Shown here: piece after piece, positions 50,976 to 63,815 of the stretch
How positions within the stretch are numbered: position 1 is the first letter of the stretch
Layout: each line of letters begins with the position of its first letter
Assembly (NCBI GenBank): GCA_009741485.1
Contig: CM019216.1
Coordinates: forward strand, 50,111,792 to 50,175,791
From: Malurus cyaneus samueli
Lineage: Eukaryota > Chordata > Aves > Passeriformes > Maluridae
DNA: 64,000 bases
Direction: 5' to 3'
Notes under the pieces: generated by a model
What the model was told of the DNA's origin: nothing
The model's input: only the letters and a program-made list of their open reading frames with translations
Database searches by the model: none
Made by a program: the position numbers and the translations under genes

Positions 50976-53900
50976 GTATGTAAATTTTTTGCACTCAAGC
51001 GCAGATCAATTTATTTGTTTGTTTAGTTATTTATTAAATTATTCCTAAGATTCTAGTTTTGCTGTGTTTGGATTGCCTAACAAATTTTCCTGACATTTAG
51101 GGGTTCATAGACATCCTTGTACATCATTCAGTTGGCAAGGGTGGTGATTGGCAAGGATGAAAGGCCCAAGCAATTTCTGCTATTTTGTGGGCAGTTTATG
51201 GCTAACCTGCTACCTTTAGAAGGAACAGGAATGTCATTTACTCCAAGTAATGTCTGCCAAAAATATCCTGTGCAACTCCTATAATTTAGTAAAGGGTATC
51301 ATAGAACTCTAATTAAAATTCTTGCCAAATAACATCAACTTGAAGTGGTGTGAAAGGAAAACAACAACAAACCTTCTTTGCTTCTAGTTTTATCCAAAAC
51401 CTTTTCATTGTCCTTATATGGTTGATCCTCTTGCATTACCACAATCATTTTCTGTATGGTAATACTTAGATTCTTGCATACTTGTACTTTTTGTGTACAA
51501 GATCTTCAAGTAAAACTATCTTCTGTGTCCCTTATGTGAAGACATGAAAAGTCTTCTTTTCTAGATGCTGAAAATCTAGCATTTCACATAAATATATTCA
51601 GCCACTTATTTACATTTATTTTTGTCCTTTTGGAAATTAGGTCAAAAACTGAATGAATGCTTCCTCTCCTTGAAGTAGTACAGCCTGCTATATCATAAAG
51701 AACTCAATCAATAGGTTTCTTCACAGAGAAATATCCGTCTTTCCTGATAGAACTGTGTTTTTCAAGTCTCACAGAATCATTTAGGTGTGCTCACAGGACA
51801 TGTAGATAGTTGTCCAGTGTGACTGACTGCTGGGAATAATAGTCAGAATGCTGCTATTATTCTTCAGGTATAAAGCATATGTTTTCCTGAAGCAGAAATC
51901 ACAATGACTGGTAACCTCTTCTTCCTCCTTTGCTCTCCAGAATGGCAGCAGAAGCAGCAAACTTAGCTCTCTGCCTTTTCTTACTCCTCTCTTTTTAATG
52001 GAATGAGCATCAAGGCCTCAAGACCCACATTTGTGCAGCAAAATTCAGTTTTACCTATGGTGTGGCTAAACCTTGAAACAGGGTGAATTATAGATTATGC
52101 TTGAAAACATTGCTCTGTGTTATTGTCTCCCATGGGAATGAAGGGTTCAAAAACACTGACAGGCCTGAAAAGTTCAGATACCTTGGCACTTGGGAAAAGG
52201 GACAGATTGATTCAGAGGCTCACTGATGATAGAGGTTGAAAGAAAGTGCAAATGATATCTGCAGTCCTTTAGCACTTACGTGAAGGGGAAAAAAAGATTG
52301 TTTATGAATAGCATCTTATTTTAACATTCCATGGGTTAAACGTACATCACTATTGTGAAACATGAAAAAACATTGATAGTTATAGCTGGGGAAAGAAAAT
52401 GAGAGGGCTGTTAATAAAATTGCTCATTAGAATTTTAACTGTTCTCTTGGCAAACTTTGACAGAGTTTGAGAAACAATGATGAAATGGTAAAGTACTGTA
52501 GATCCAAGCAACATTTTAAATAGAAATGTTTCAGCCTGTGGTCATCAGATGTTGAAAGCAACAGCAGCAGCTATAGATGATCAGAAAATTCAGATTTTTA
52601 AAGGTTTCAAAGTTAATAGAACAGATGGAGAGTAATTCTGTTTTCAATGTGCTGTTTTTTCCACAGTTATTTTTAGTAGGCTTCTTATGTATACCTTCAA
52701 ATGACAAAAAATAAGAATTAAATTATGAATCACAAAGAAAATCAGAAATTTAATAGAATTCCATCAAATTGTGCTGGAAAGAAAAGTACAGAAAAATTAA
52801 TTCCATTGTGACAGTTAAATATCAAATAAAATATTGGACTTCTTTTATCTAGCATTTATCCAAAAGGAATATAATTTGATTTTTTCTTGTCCAAAATAAA
52901 TCCATGAAGTCTGAAAAAAACCCAAACACTGAAAGCATTGTCAGTGTTGACATTCTAGCAGAAAAGATACAGAAGAGATTTCTGTTTCATTATTGCTTGC
53001 AACAATTTTGTTGTGTTTTTCCCTCTTATTTAGAAAAATCATTTTAAAAGTAAAACCAGAAAAAAACTATTTGAGTGTCTCCTACCTCTCCATGCCTTTT
53101 AAGCTAATTTTGTTTAAGACCTGGAAAACCATACAAGAGCTGTCACACATGAAAGCCTCAGGCTCCCATTGAAATGTATTCTGAAAGTTCAAGCTACAGT
53201 CTGTGAAAATACTTCAAGTAGAATGCAACACATTGTGTTCTTGGCATGATGGAGGCAAAACTTGTTATCTTCTTTGCATCAATTACCTTATCTTGAAGGC
53301 TTTGGTGGGGAAAAATAAAGGTCACTTCTTATTTGAGCTATTGATAGGAGCACATCCTATCTTTGCATATCCCTTATTTTCTAGTTTCAATCTGAATTGA
53401 AGTATTTCACAGTAAAGGCCATGAACAAAAATGAAGCACTCAATAATGAGGTTACATTGCCCTTTAACCACCCCAAGGAACAGGTTGTTTCTTTCTGCAT
53501 TACCTTATGGGAAGTGTGGATGGTGGGTATGAAAGCAACCATGCACCAGTTCTGCTCTTCCAATTACTTGTTGTCTTGTGCCCCATAACTGCTCATCACT
53601 TACTTGCCTTAAATCTGTATTTATCTCCAATGAGTTGCTCACTTAATAATCCTTCAAGAGCCAAGATCGCTTCTGGAAGCACTTCCAAACTTGAAGTATT
53701 TTTAATTTAGTATAATCTGCAAAGAATACCAGTTTTCCATAGAGAGGAAGTATCAGTTTGTTGATGTCCTCCCAAGGCAGAGGGATATGTAAGCTGAAAA
53801 AGAAGGAACAGAAAAGGAAAGAAACCTTAAACTACCTTTTTTGTCCTTTAGGAAAAGTCTCTTTAGAGCAGCAAAAATTTCAGAAGGTATTTGTCAGGTT

Positions 53901-54303
53901 GCTGTAAGAGGTTAAATAGACTGCAAGTTCCCTGTGTGGATGACTCTGAGGCACTCAGGTGTCTTAGAGGAGACAGCATGGGCCCAGGAATTGTATGGCA
54001 GCACTCCTGCAGTTATGTCACAAGAGTGCACCATCTCAGAAGTCTTTGTACTCCTGGAATTGGTACCTTTATTTTTGTCATTCTGTTCTCATTGCAGTTA
54101 CTTCGACCACAGTTAACCTGTGTTCCACTGCTACTGGTTTTGGTTTCTTGGGGTTTACCCTACCTTTACTGCCCTATTGTGTCCACTGATAACTGAGAGT
54201 TCACTGTACAGTAAAGGAATGATCCCTGTTAGGGTTTGCTGTCCAGATGTCACATAAAGGGATGACTTTTCCTCTGCTGTATTTTTTTGTCTCTCCCATG
54301 AAG
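50976..54303 (+). other. LAMA2 intron, 3328 bp
   Basis: AT-rich intron. A CACAGAATCATTTAGGT string near 51769-51785 is reminiscent of a CR1 end but too short to call. ORFs at 53203-54196 show no recognisable protein. Nothing else is supported. Confidence 0.85.
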
Positions 54304-54440
54304 CCTGTGACTGTTCACGTTTTGGCAATAATTGTGATCCCGTCAGTGGACGCTGTATCTGCCCTCCCAATACTGTTGGAGAGATGTGTGACAAATGTGC
54401 ACCAAATCACTGGGGCCATAACATTGTCAGTGGCTGCAAG
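54304..54440 (+). CDS. LAMA2: LAMA2 exon: LE11
   Basis: Acceptor gtctctcccatgaag and donor gtgagt bound 137 nt. Two bases complete Pro and the exit phase is 0. The frame reads CDCSRFGNNCDPVSGRC, ICPPNTVGEMCDKCAPNHWG, HNIVSGCK. It is a full LE11 with eight cysteines. GNNCDPxxGRCICPPNT is characteristic of LAMA2. The Lys codon at the end precedes the next module's PCEC. Confidence 0.96.
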
Positions 54441-56927
54441 GTGAGTGGATTTCTATTTTCTCTATGTGCATTACCCCTTTCACAGCAATTTATAGCTGGG
54501 ATAGAATTTTTGGTTTGCAAATCATGGTTATTTCCATATTGCAAGTGTTAGTGTCAGACTGGTGCAAATGTTGGCAATCTGTTACTGTTACTGCTCTACA
54601 GATCCTGTGTCTCAGGTTTGCAGCCTGTAACACGAAATACCCTGTTGAGTCTGCTGTCACACTGAGTCAGTGTCCAGTGCTTGAGCCTGGTTTTATTTTA
54701 TTATAGCTGTGTTTAACATGATTGAGGAGATAACCACACTATTGAATGATGTCTGTAGATGTGTATTTATAGGTAATCAGCAGTGCCTTTGGGGGACAAA
54801 TCTACTTTGGCCTTAATGGTGACACCACTGGGAATTTGTACACAAATTTTTGCTTGAGAAAGGCTTCAATTTGTACATAAAAGACAGCCAGGAGAAAAGA
54901 AACACCCACCTAAGTTGTAAATTGCATTTTCTTCCCATGTTTTTGAAAGGAAAATAAACGTTCATATTAACATTTAAATCCTTCATATTCTGATATTTGA
55001 CACAGAGCTAAAACATCTGAAGAGAAGGGAGAAGAAATAGGAAAACAATGATAGAATGTCAAGGAGGCCATGAAAGCCCCTGGAGTTGCAGGGTGCAGTA
55101 TTTGATTAAGGTTGCAAACTGGTGACAGTGGACATCGTGCAAAGTTCAAATGCCTTCTTCCTCCCTGCTGTAGGATTATGAGGGATTTATAGTACTGATA
55201 CAATTACTCCAAAAAACTGTATCTTTTTGGCACATAGTCATACACCATTAATACTTGTTCTTAAAAAGCTGTTTGCCATGTAGCTCAGGCTGCAAAGCAA
55301 TTGTCGAGAATGATTTCTTTTTTGTATGTATGAAAAGCTCCTGTGAAACCTCAGTGGTGCTGCTGTGATAGAGACTCCTGGCTTCTGAAACCAGCCTAAT
55401 GAGGTTGAAGACCTCCATTTGAGCTCTGGAGTATATTCTCTGATTGTCTTTTATGTGAGCACATTAGTATGACAGTTCCATGGCACCATCTAAATTAATG
55501 ATGATCTATCAGCCCACATCTCTTTCAGTATGTAGCTGCTAATTTCTGCAAAGTAAGATGTGAATCTCCTGCTTGCAGTCTTTGTTGAATATTTCCAAGG
55601 CTATTGTAAGTCTGGGGTAGAGAGCATTGCAGAAAACTGCATAAAACAAACACAGCCTCTTATTGTAATTTAATTTTTATATTGCACACCAAGCTATTTT
55701 TGAGAATGGTGAACTATTTGCTTTCTAAGCTTTGTGTTTGTTCAAATATATCTTATAGTATTAAGCTCTTTCTGTCAGAAGGTTTTATTTTTTAGGTTAG
55801 GTAGTAGTCTAACAGACTAATACTTAATCAGAGGTTAAATAGTTTTTCTTGCATTCACTAAAGATTTCACCTGTATATTTCCTGTATATATTCATCTTCT
55901 TTATAAATGGTGTTTTCAGATGAGAGGAAAGGTGCTCTAAGTAGTCATGTAATAAGTTTTGCTTAGAAGCTGAACCCACATTTTCTTCCTCTCTTTTTCA
56001 GCTTTGTCTGTAATTTTAGCAAGTCTATCCATGTCAGTTACTGTGGTAACCTGTACTGCTGGCACTGGGTTTGCTTTGTAAGCTGAACTTCTCCATATGA
56101 CATTCTGGTCACACCAGTGATTACAGCTAGTGTCCTGTATTAACTGTGCAGTGCTGCCACAGTAATAGCACTGAGGGATTCTCCTGTTCTTTGGAAATCT
56201 GCAGTTTTCCCTGATACTTACTTCTGTATTCAATATCTAGACAAATAAACCCTGGAAAATCACCTATTCCTATCACTTGCCTGCACAAGCCTTACTCTGT
56301 GAGCAAGTTTACTTACAAATAGATCACAAGACTAAATATCTAGCCCTTACTGTGTAAATTACTGTCATCTAGGAGCCTTGTTTGTACAAAAAAGATAGTT
56401 ACCTGTCCAATGGATGAGTAATAGACATTGAACTAGATTCCTCTGGAACCAATGAACCAATTGCTCCTGAGCAATTCCAATTTTAGGAAGGTGTTCTGAA
56501 AAATCCTGCAGAGAATTTACATACAAAATACTTTTTGGAGAGTGCTTGTAGTTTCTGAGTTAATTTTGTCTGCAAAGTATTTCAATGTCCTTGACCCTTT
56601 TAGGTTTATTTGTTTTCAATGCCTGACTTAGCAGTAATAAGTAATAACAATCAAAAAAAATCCCACCAGTGTTGTAAATGTATTTAGTGTAAATGCTTGA
56701 CCCTTGTTGAATAAAAATAAATTACCGGCCTTATAATTTAGATATGTTATTTTTAGACAGTGGAAATTCACTGCTGTATTTGATTTAAAGATACTCAAAA
56801 GAGGTGAATTGCTTTTTGGTTGGGTTTTGGTTTGGGTTGTTTTGTTTTTAGATTTGGTTTGGTTTGGAGTAGTTTTTTTTTTTCAGAAGCACTATTGCAA
56901 TTATCTCCTTGTTTCTCTCCTTTTCAG
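54441..56927 (+). other. LAMA2 intron, 2487 bp
   Basis: No gene or mobile element recognised. A GT-rich stretch (56815-56870) lies shortly before the acceptor of the next exon. The minus-strand ORF around 55937-56233 shows no known domain. Confidence 0.85.
56815..56870 (+). repeat. GGTTT-type simple repeat
   Basis: Imperfect GGTTT/GGGTTTT units on the plus strand, followed by a T run, ending about 57 nt before the exon at 56928. Confidence 0.8.
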
Positions 56928-57161
56928 CCCTGTGAGTGCAGCCTCGTTGGAGCCCTAAGTTCTCAGTGTGACTTAAATACAGGCTGTTGCTTCTGCCGCC
57001 CTGAATTCTCTGGGGAAAAATGCACTGAGTGCAGGGTGGGCTACTGGAACTATCCACATTGTGTTGCTTGTCAGTGCTTCCTGGCTGGGACTGATCCACA
57101 GAGCTGTGATGCAGAGGGGAAGTGCTCATGCACTGATCATTCTGGCCAATGCAGCTGCAAG
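56928..57161 (+). CDS. LAMA2: LAMA2 exon: LE12 and first half of LE13
   Basis: Acceptor gtttctctccttttcag and donor gtacga bound 234 nt, phase 0 at both ends, encoding 78 residues. The frame reads PCECSLVGALSSQCDLNTGC, CFCRPEFSGEKCTECRVG and YWNYPHC (LE12), then VACQCFLAGTDPQSC and DAEGKCSCTDHSGQCSCK (LE13). LE13 carries two extra cysteines that mammalian LAMA2 shares. In LE12 the codon TGT at 56985-56987 gives Cys where mammals have Gln (TGCCFC against TGQCNC), so LE12 has nine cysteines, an odd number. YWNYPxC is a LAMA2 marker. Confidence 0.96.
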
Positions 57162-57659
57162 GTACGATAATGAAGGTTGTAAACCACTCTTATAACTGCT
57201 GAGTTTTTCAGAATCCATTGACACTTGCACTTACTTGTTCAAACAATATATGCATTACAATTTCTTTGGTTTTCTTAATGCATTTGCAAACTGTTGTGGG
57301 AGGAGTCCAACATAAACAAAGACTTCAGTGCTTACCAGTTGCTTTTTCCTATACTGGGACTGGCCAGGATGACATTCTCTTAAGCTTTTTTCTCCATTTT
57401 TTCTTTCTTTCTATTCTTACAGTACTGTTGCCAGTTCCCCATAATACAATTCTTGTTCAGATACTGGGCACAACAAAAGCAAAAACTTGAGTAATCACAA
57501 TGTGCCACAGTGCTAATTCAAAGTGCATTGACTTAGAGGAAGTCAATATTCATCATTTAATGAGTGGAATTCACTGTAATAGTATCTGTTCTGAGTAGAC
57601 TTTATCCAGTTCAGGATCACTGAAACCAAGACTTTTGGCATCATCATCCACAACATTCT

Positions 57660-58860
57660 TATTTGGAAGCAGGCTTGGAAGAACAGCACACTTAGGTGGT
57701 TTGAGAATTGGCTGGATAAAAGGGCAGGAATCGGTGGTTTGATGTGCAGTTGGTAGACAGCAAACAGAGTATCCCAGAGCCAATACCTTCATCAGCAACA
57801 CAGATGACAGAACTCACGATCGGCACATTTGAAAATACTGCTGACTTGGAGGAGGTCGAGGTTGACGTGCTGAACAGTAAAATTACAGTCTAGAGGCTTT
57901 TTGAAAAGCCGATGACTGGGAAAATAGAAAGATCATTAACTGTAGTGGAATGACCTCAAGAACCAGTAGTTTTGGAGAAAAAAGCCTGAGTAACAATCCT
58001 GTTGGAAAGCACAATATAAACCAGCCGTGTTTTTTTGGGGTGGGTGAGCTTGTTGCTGGAGAGCTCTTGCACTGAAAAATGCATGAAGTCTTTGGCAGGT
58101 AGGTCACGTCTGAGTAATAGTCACTTGTCAAAAAACCCATGAGAGTTTGACTCTGATTTCCTAATTTAGGATATTTCCAGAACTGGTGGTGCAGAGTTTA
58201 TACTGTGATTTACTCTCATGGTAAATAAGGCAAACTGCCCACTGAGCTGGATGCAGTGAGCTGAACAGTGAGCACAGTGGCCAGTGCAGCTGAAAGGTGG
58301 ACATCACAAGGAGCATGATGAGCTGAGGAAAGGCTTTATCTACTCAGTGCTCTACTCTAACTGCAGTCAGTGCTGGTAAGATTGCACTTGGAAGTGGTGT
58401 CCAGTTTTAGGACCTGATTCAAGTGTTGTTGAGAAATTGGAGAGGATCCAGAGAAGAATCCCACAGCAGATGATATGTGAGGACGTACTGAGAGAGCTGG
58501 GCTCTCCTAGTCTGAAAAAAGACACTTAATAATAGGAAGTGCAATTACAGCCTATGTACCCACTTCAAAGAGTAGTTGATGGAATCAAGTCCTTTCTGAT
58601 GTTGACAGAAAATGTAACAAGGGACAACAACTGCAAATGGAAGTTTGGGAATTTTGAGTTGGACATTAGGAGAAAAATATCAGAGTTATGCAGCACTGAT
58701 ACACATTATCCAGAAACATGTGAATTCTCCATTCTACAAGATTTTCTGACTAGAAAGAGGCATGGGTTACTTGAACTATCACTTGTATTGGTGATAGTCT
58801 TGCTTCTAGGAGGAGGTTTTTAAAAGTGACCCCTAGAGATTCTTTCTGTGATCCTAAAGA
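57660..58860 (+). mobile_element. Old, diverged CR1 LINE fragment
   Basis: Recognisable blocks in CR1 order on the plus strand: GAGAATTGGCTGGATAAAAG (RT 3' part), a GACTTGGAGGAGGTCGAGG piece, GTGTCCAGTTTTAGGACC, GAGAGGATCCAGAGAAGAAT, GAGAGAGCTGGGCTCTCC, TTGGACATTAGGAGAAAAAT, and a 3' end with TGACCCCTAGAGATTCTTTC then TGTGATCCTA. It is much more diverged than the 27.1-kb copy, with many gaps. The left boundary is approximate. Confidence 0.6.
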
Positions 58861-58989
58861 AGATTAATTCTTCTTCTTTAGGTCTGTATTGACACAAAGA
58901 GCTAGTAAAATGGAAGGATGAATTTAATTTATTGAATTGCCAGGTAATTGTTTTGTTAAATGGACACCAGTCACTTAATTCTGGATTTC

Positions 58990-59375
58990 AAGACTCAGAA
59001 CTGGAGAACAAATTAGGTTGGATCTATTGAAGTCATTGAGTCCTGCACCTTGTGTAAAAGATATGCTGAGGCAGTGCTTCCTAGGATGGGGACCGATTTC
59101 ATGACCTCTTTGTGCAAACTGCTTGACCACCCTCCCCTCTTTCTGGTATATTTGAACAGAAAACATCATGTTTCACAAATACTGATTCATTTGATGATGA
59201 TGACACCGTAAGAAAACTGAACTGAATTGACCCCATGGACAGTCTGAATAAAACTCAGTGCTGTTTGCCCTGTGTCAGCCTCTGAAATGAAGAAATCAAA
59301 GTATCTCAATTCTTTCAGCCTCCCTGGACACATGATAAGCAGCAGTCCCTCTAACCATCTTCGTGCTCCATTTCT
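58990..59375 (-). mobile_element. Probable CR1 LINE fragment (antisense)
   Basis: The left end, TTAGGTTGGATCTATTGAAG and TCATTGAGTCCTGCACC, resembles the reverse complement of a CR1 3' end. The right end, with CAGCCTCCCTGGACACATG and CTCTAACCATCTTCGTGCTC, resembles an internal CR1 segment in the same orientation. The middle is not clearly alignable by eye. Confidence 0.4.
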
Positions 59376-59387
59376 AGGTTAGGTCCA

Positions 59388-59580
59388 GTATGTCACAGAA
59401 TTGCAGAAGGGTCAGGAAGGGGCCACTGGAGACCATCAAGTCCAACCCCCCTGTCCAAGCAGGGTCCCCTTAAGCACACTACTCAGGATTGTCTGGACTG
59501 CTATCTCCAGAAAAGTGGACCCCACAACTTCTCTGGGTCTTCATCTTTCTTGTAGCTCTTGTAAGCACTAAGTAGAAAGA
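59388..59580 (-). mobile_element. CR1 LINE 3'-end fragment (antisense)
   Basis: Plus-strand sequence TCACAGAATTGCAGAAGG, then GGCCACTGGAGACCATCAAG, TCCAACCCCCCTGTCCAAGC and CCACAACTTCTCTGGG is a clear reverse complement of a CR1 3' region. A short CTTCATCTTTCTTGTAGCTC stretch further right fits a more upstream CR1 part, implying an internal deletion. Confidence 0.8.
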
Positions 59581-60915
59581 GTGGGTGTTCAGGGCATTTT
59601 AAAATGGAAATGTTTCTTTGTTGATTCTTTTAAGTCTGATAATATGTTTGCTTCTATGTTTCTCTGAGTGCAGATGAACATTGTATATTTAGCTGATAAT
59701 TCATGCTAAGGAAGTGCAACTGACATAAAATTCAAAGCAAGTAAAAATCACCATTTAAGAGAGAAAATGGACAAATAATATTGAACTAAGGAAGCATTTC
59801 TTTCCCCCCAGAATTTAAAACAAAGATTAAATTTAAATTTAGGGTTGGTTAATCTTTTGTGTAACTTTTTGGAAAGAGTTATATATTGAAGAAACTAGAT
59901 TTTTATAAAATGGTAATCATTCCCATTTAAACCTGCTGTTACAACTGCAGAAATGAGCTTTCAAAGGCTCAGGAGCCTCATTGTCAGCCCTGACAAAAAG
60001 CAGCAAAATCTAAGCTAAACACAGTGTAGGCACATTTGTTGATAGAGTTACATGTGGAAATGAGGGTTAAAACTGGTAAATCCTGAGGGATTACGTTGGT
60101 TTCTTGTATAAGCTGTGGAAAGTTCAATTTGTTTTTTGGATTGGCTTCTTCGCACTAGTCTCAAGAGAGAAAAAAAGGTGTGTGGGGAGAAAAAGCCAAC
60201 CTGTGCTTTCATATTGGTGTTTTTCTTTCTTCTTAATACCTTGGTCTCAGTATGAAAATGGTTTTAAAAGGCTCTGCATAAATTATTGTGTATCTGCCCT
60301 ATCTGGAATGGCTTTTTACTTGGACTAATTGAAAAATGAAAATAAAAGCATTGACATTACAACAGTGAAACATTTCAGCCTTGTTAATACTGTTCAATGA
60401 TGTGGAAAACAATCATGAAGAGGGGAAAGCTTTTCTCTACAGAATTTCCATTAAAATACGTTTCTCAGCAAGAACATTTAATGCTGTACCCTAAATATCT
60501 GAACATGTCAGTGCTAATTCCTGTTAAACAGAAGGCTTGATTAACATGGGCAATTTCAGAATAACTTATTTTTCTTATCTTATCAATCAGTTATTGAGCA
60601 TGTCATGCCCAAAGTGCCATTTAATTTTTCTGTGCTTACAACTTTCAGTGTGAAGCCAGCATCTATTGCTCAGAGCTACTCAGTGAATACAAATGCAAAT
60701 GCCTTAATTACATTAATTACATATGTTTGCATACACACGTGATGAGAAGCTAGAGAGTTCCTTGAACATTTCCTAACGCTTATTATTATTTCTTTCAGCA
60801 CCCTGTTATTATCATTACAGTATGATTTTCTTTTTCTATCGCTACTTTGAAATAAGACTTGATTTTTTCCTGCCTTTTTTTTTTCTCCCCTTTCAAAATA
60901 TTCTCTCTCTTCCAG

Positions 60916-61059
60916 GTTAATGTGGAAGGTGTCCACTGTGACAGGTGCAAGTCTGGTACATTTGGTCTCTCTGCCAGAAACCCACTTGGCTGCAGCAGCT
61001 GCTATTGCTTTGGCCTGACTACGCAGTGCAGCGAGGCGAGGGGGCTGATCCGCGTGTGG
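60916..61059 (+). CDS. LAMA2: LAMA2 exon: end of LE13 and first part of split LE14
   Basis: Acceptor ttctctctcttccag and donor gtgagt bound 144 nt, phase 0 at both ends, encoding 48 residues. The frame reads VNVEGVHCDRCKSGTFGLSA, RNPLGC (end of LE13), SSCYCFGLTTQCSEA, RGLIRVW. NPLGCSSCYCFG-x-TTQCSEA-x-GLIR is diagnostic for LAMA2 and is where the second L4 domain interrupts LE14. The downstream exon continues directly with VTLKPEQ. Confidence 0.97.
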
Positions 61060-63419
61060 GTGAGTAGGAAACTGCTGAGCCATGTAATGCGATAATGTTG
61101 TTTCCTGCTGGCATCTTTTAGTCAGGCACTGAGAGGTAGCTAGAAAATGGCCAAACATTTAAGCAATCACTTTCCTCTTTATGCTTTGAGGAGTGGTGAG
61201 AGCGATCTGTACCATTAGACAATCAGGGTCAAGACATTAAAAGGAAATAAGTAGATAAGAAAATGAGTGATAGGATAGCTGACATCCAGCCAAAGTAAAG
61301 CTATTAAACCTCAAGAAAGGGCAGGCTAGTCATGTGGGGAAATTATGTGGTCCAGTGCATTGCAACATAATCCCTGGTACGTGATACACAGTTTACCCAG
61401 GTGTATTCAAGGGTCACAGATACTTGCTGTCCAGCATAAATTTCCCATAGCTCAGTTAATCTGTTTATTTTCCTTATTGGTTTTGTTGTTTTGGTGGAGT
61501 TTTCCTTTATTTTTAAAAAAGAGCTTATTGAAGCTATATTTAAATTCAAGCATGGAAAGGTATAATCCGTCAGAGCAAAAAAAGAGCTCTACACCTGTTT
61601 GTGGAAGAGGGCCTTGAGACCTGTGCTGGACTGATAAATAAGGCAGGCTGGATGTCTCCATTTATCTGTACAAGCACAAAACATGCATTGAGAATGCTGC
61701 TGTGCCAGCTCCTCAGCTGCATTCTGGAGGAGAGATTTCTTATGGAAAATGACTAGTTCTGTCCCCATGTATGGTCAGTGATAGCTCTGCTCAAAAGCAT
61801 GCCAGCCATAGAAGGAATGTCTGCCTAATGCTAATCAGCCACAGCCCCAGACTTGTCATGCACAAGCATCAGTTAGATAAGCATACTTCACGATGAAACC
61901 AAGTTAATCTCTCTTGCTTAATATAATATGGATAGCACTTATTCTCCCCTTCATTGTTCAGTCCGGTAACACCTCTTTCCCTTCCCAGTGGATGAAGTGA
62001 TTTATTATGATCTGACCCAGTTTTTCTCATTATTTCGGTTTTGCCCATCATACGCTGCTAGACTGGAGATGAAAGGCTGTAGAAGGCTGACAAGTTATAA
62101 AATTTAATCAAGTTCATACCAGCAACAGTTCTGGATAATTGTGCTTTGACCTTTTTGGCAGTACAAAGCAGAAACAGTTTAAACTGCCTGATTATTTTGT
62201 TTCTCTTGATAAAATTTCTTTTGTGTTCATGCTCAAATCTGAAGAAGTGTGTGTCCATGCCTCATCTAGTATTTGATACTCTGATCTATTTCAGAATTGA
62301 TACAGAACTGTGAACTGTACAGAGACTGTTCTGCGAGCTGCTAGTGGCTGTTTCAGATATTCTCAGGTGCTTCAAATGACATTAGACTTGTTTAAACAAG
62401 TCTTACATGACAATGAGGCATGGCTGATAAATGATCTGAAATTCAAAAGTGTTGACCCTTTTCTTAAGAATTCTTAAGGTGAAGTATTAACTAGTAAAAT
62501 TCAGTTGTGATATAAAATTAGTAAATCTCACTTAGGGCTAGTAATATTAGGAGTGCTTCCATGTGTGATCATTCCACAGATCCTGCTGTAAATGGAACTA
62601 CCAGGATTCTGAAAGTACAGTACAGGGCTTGGTTGATTCCTCATTATCTGACTCACATGATTAGTTTGTTGAAGGGATGACTGTTAACCTGCATTTGTTT
62701 TCTTTGTCTTCCTCACTCTTTGGGAGAAAATATTGATACCAGCCTTTCGCATCCACACATTCCCTGAGATACTTCCATTGGCACAGAATTACTGAGACAC
62801 TTACTTCAGTTTTTGGTCAAAATAATTATTTCAGTATAATACTAATGAGAGTTTGTCAACCAATGTAGGAAAATTACAAGCATGTAAGTGGCAATCATGT
62901 ATTTTTTTAGTAAAGCTGAATTTAGAGTTACAGAAACCTTCACTGGGGCCTCACTCTTTGCATATTGCCTGGAGAGCATTTAGCTTGAATATTGCATGGA
63001 AGTATCAAGGGATCCAGCACTGTGTTCCACAGCTCCGTGATGTGTAATGACTGGTGGTGAGAACTCTGCTTCTTCGTAAGGTACATTTCTCACAATCTGA
63101 ACAAAAGAGGCCTGAGACTGAAATAGCACTTTGAAAATCACTTTGATAAAATTCATAGAATCACTTGCTGATTAAAGTATTTTAACCAGTGCTACTACAT
63201 TCTTTGTTAACATGAGGACAAGGTGCAAAAGGCTCAAGGGGAAAGTCATTATTAGCACTGTTCATACCTCGAGTAGCAAGGCTGCTTTGTGACAAATTGC
63301 TCATGATGTGAAATGAAATTACCTAGAAGTAATTTTTTAAAGAGCTAGAATTTAAAGACTAACACTTCATGGGGGAAAATACAGTTAATTTTCTTCTCAA
63401 TTTTTTCAAATATGCACAG
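61060..63419 (+). other. LAMA2 intron, 2360 bp
   Basis: AT-rich intron. No mobile element, RNA gene or additional exon recognised. Confidence 0.85.
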
Positions 63420-63599
63420 GTGACCTTGAAGCCAGAGCAAATGATTCTGCCACTGGTGGATGAAAAGCTTCAGCGTAGCACTCTATCAGGGATTGCATTC
63501 CAGCCTCCTGAAATAGTAGCAAATATAGAACAGGTGATGCAGGATCTTCGGTCAGAACCTGTTTACTGGAGACTTCCAGAGCAGTTTGAGGGACGAAAG
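63420..63599 (+). CDS. LAMA2: LAMA2 exon: start of L4b domain
   Basis: Acceptor ttcaaatatgcacag and donor gtaaaa bound 180 nt, phase 0 at both ends, encoding 60 residues. The frame reads VTLKPEQMILPLVDEKLQ, RSTLSGIAFQPPEIVANIEQ, VMQDLRSEPVYWRLPEQFEG, RK. This is the N-terminal part of laminin IV type A domain 2; ILPLVDEALQ, GIxFQxPEIVA and YW-x-LPEQFEGKK are the equivalent mammalian LAMA2 blocks. The next exon, expected to start with the MAYGGKLKY segment, lies beyond the window. Confidence 0.96.
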
Positions 63600-63784
63600 G
63601 TAAAACCAAAATTCCACTGAGCACTGACGTGGTTATTTTTTTTTTTTTTTTATCTTATGTTTTACTATTTTACAGCACCTTTTATCCCTCCCAATAAGCA
63701 TATCTTCACACAGTGGAAGGTTCTTCAAAAGAAAATAACTGCTATTCATTATTAAAAATTATGCTTTATTATTATTATTATTAT

Positions 63785-63815
<31 letters not shown>

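Larger units (their letters stand above)
57162..60915 (+). other. LAMA2 intron, 3754 bp
   Basis: Largely made of old CR1 pieces: a sense copy at about 57660-58860 and antisense pieces at 58990-59375 and 59388-59580. The remaining part is AT-rich with no supported gene. Confidence 0.8.

Noticed and set aside
51768..51790. CACAGAATCATTTAGGT string resembling a CR1 3' end
   Set aside because: Only about 20 bases match and the flanks do not continue as CR1.
60676..61158. 160-aa minus-strand ORF, the longest in the window
   Set aside because: It is the antisense shadow of the LAMA2 exon at 60916-61059 plus flanking intron; no recognisable protein.
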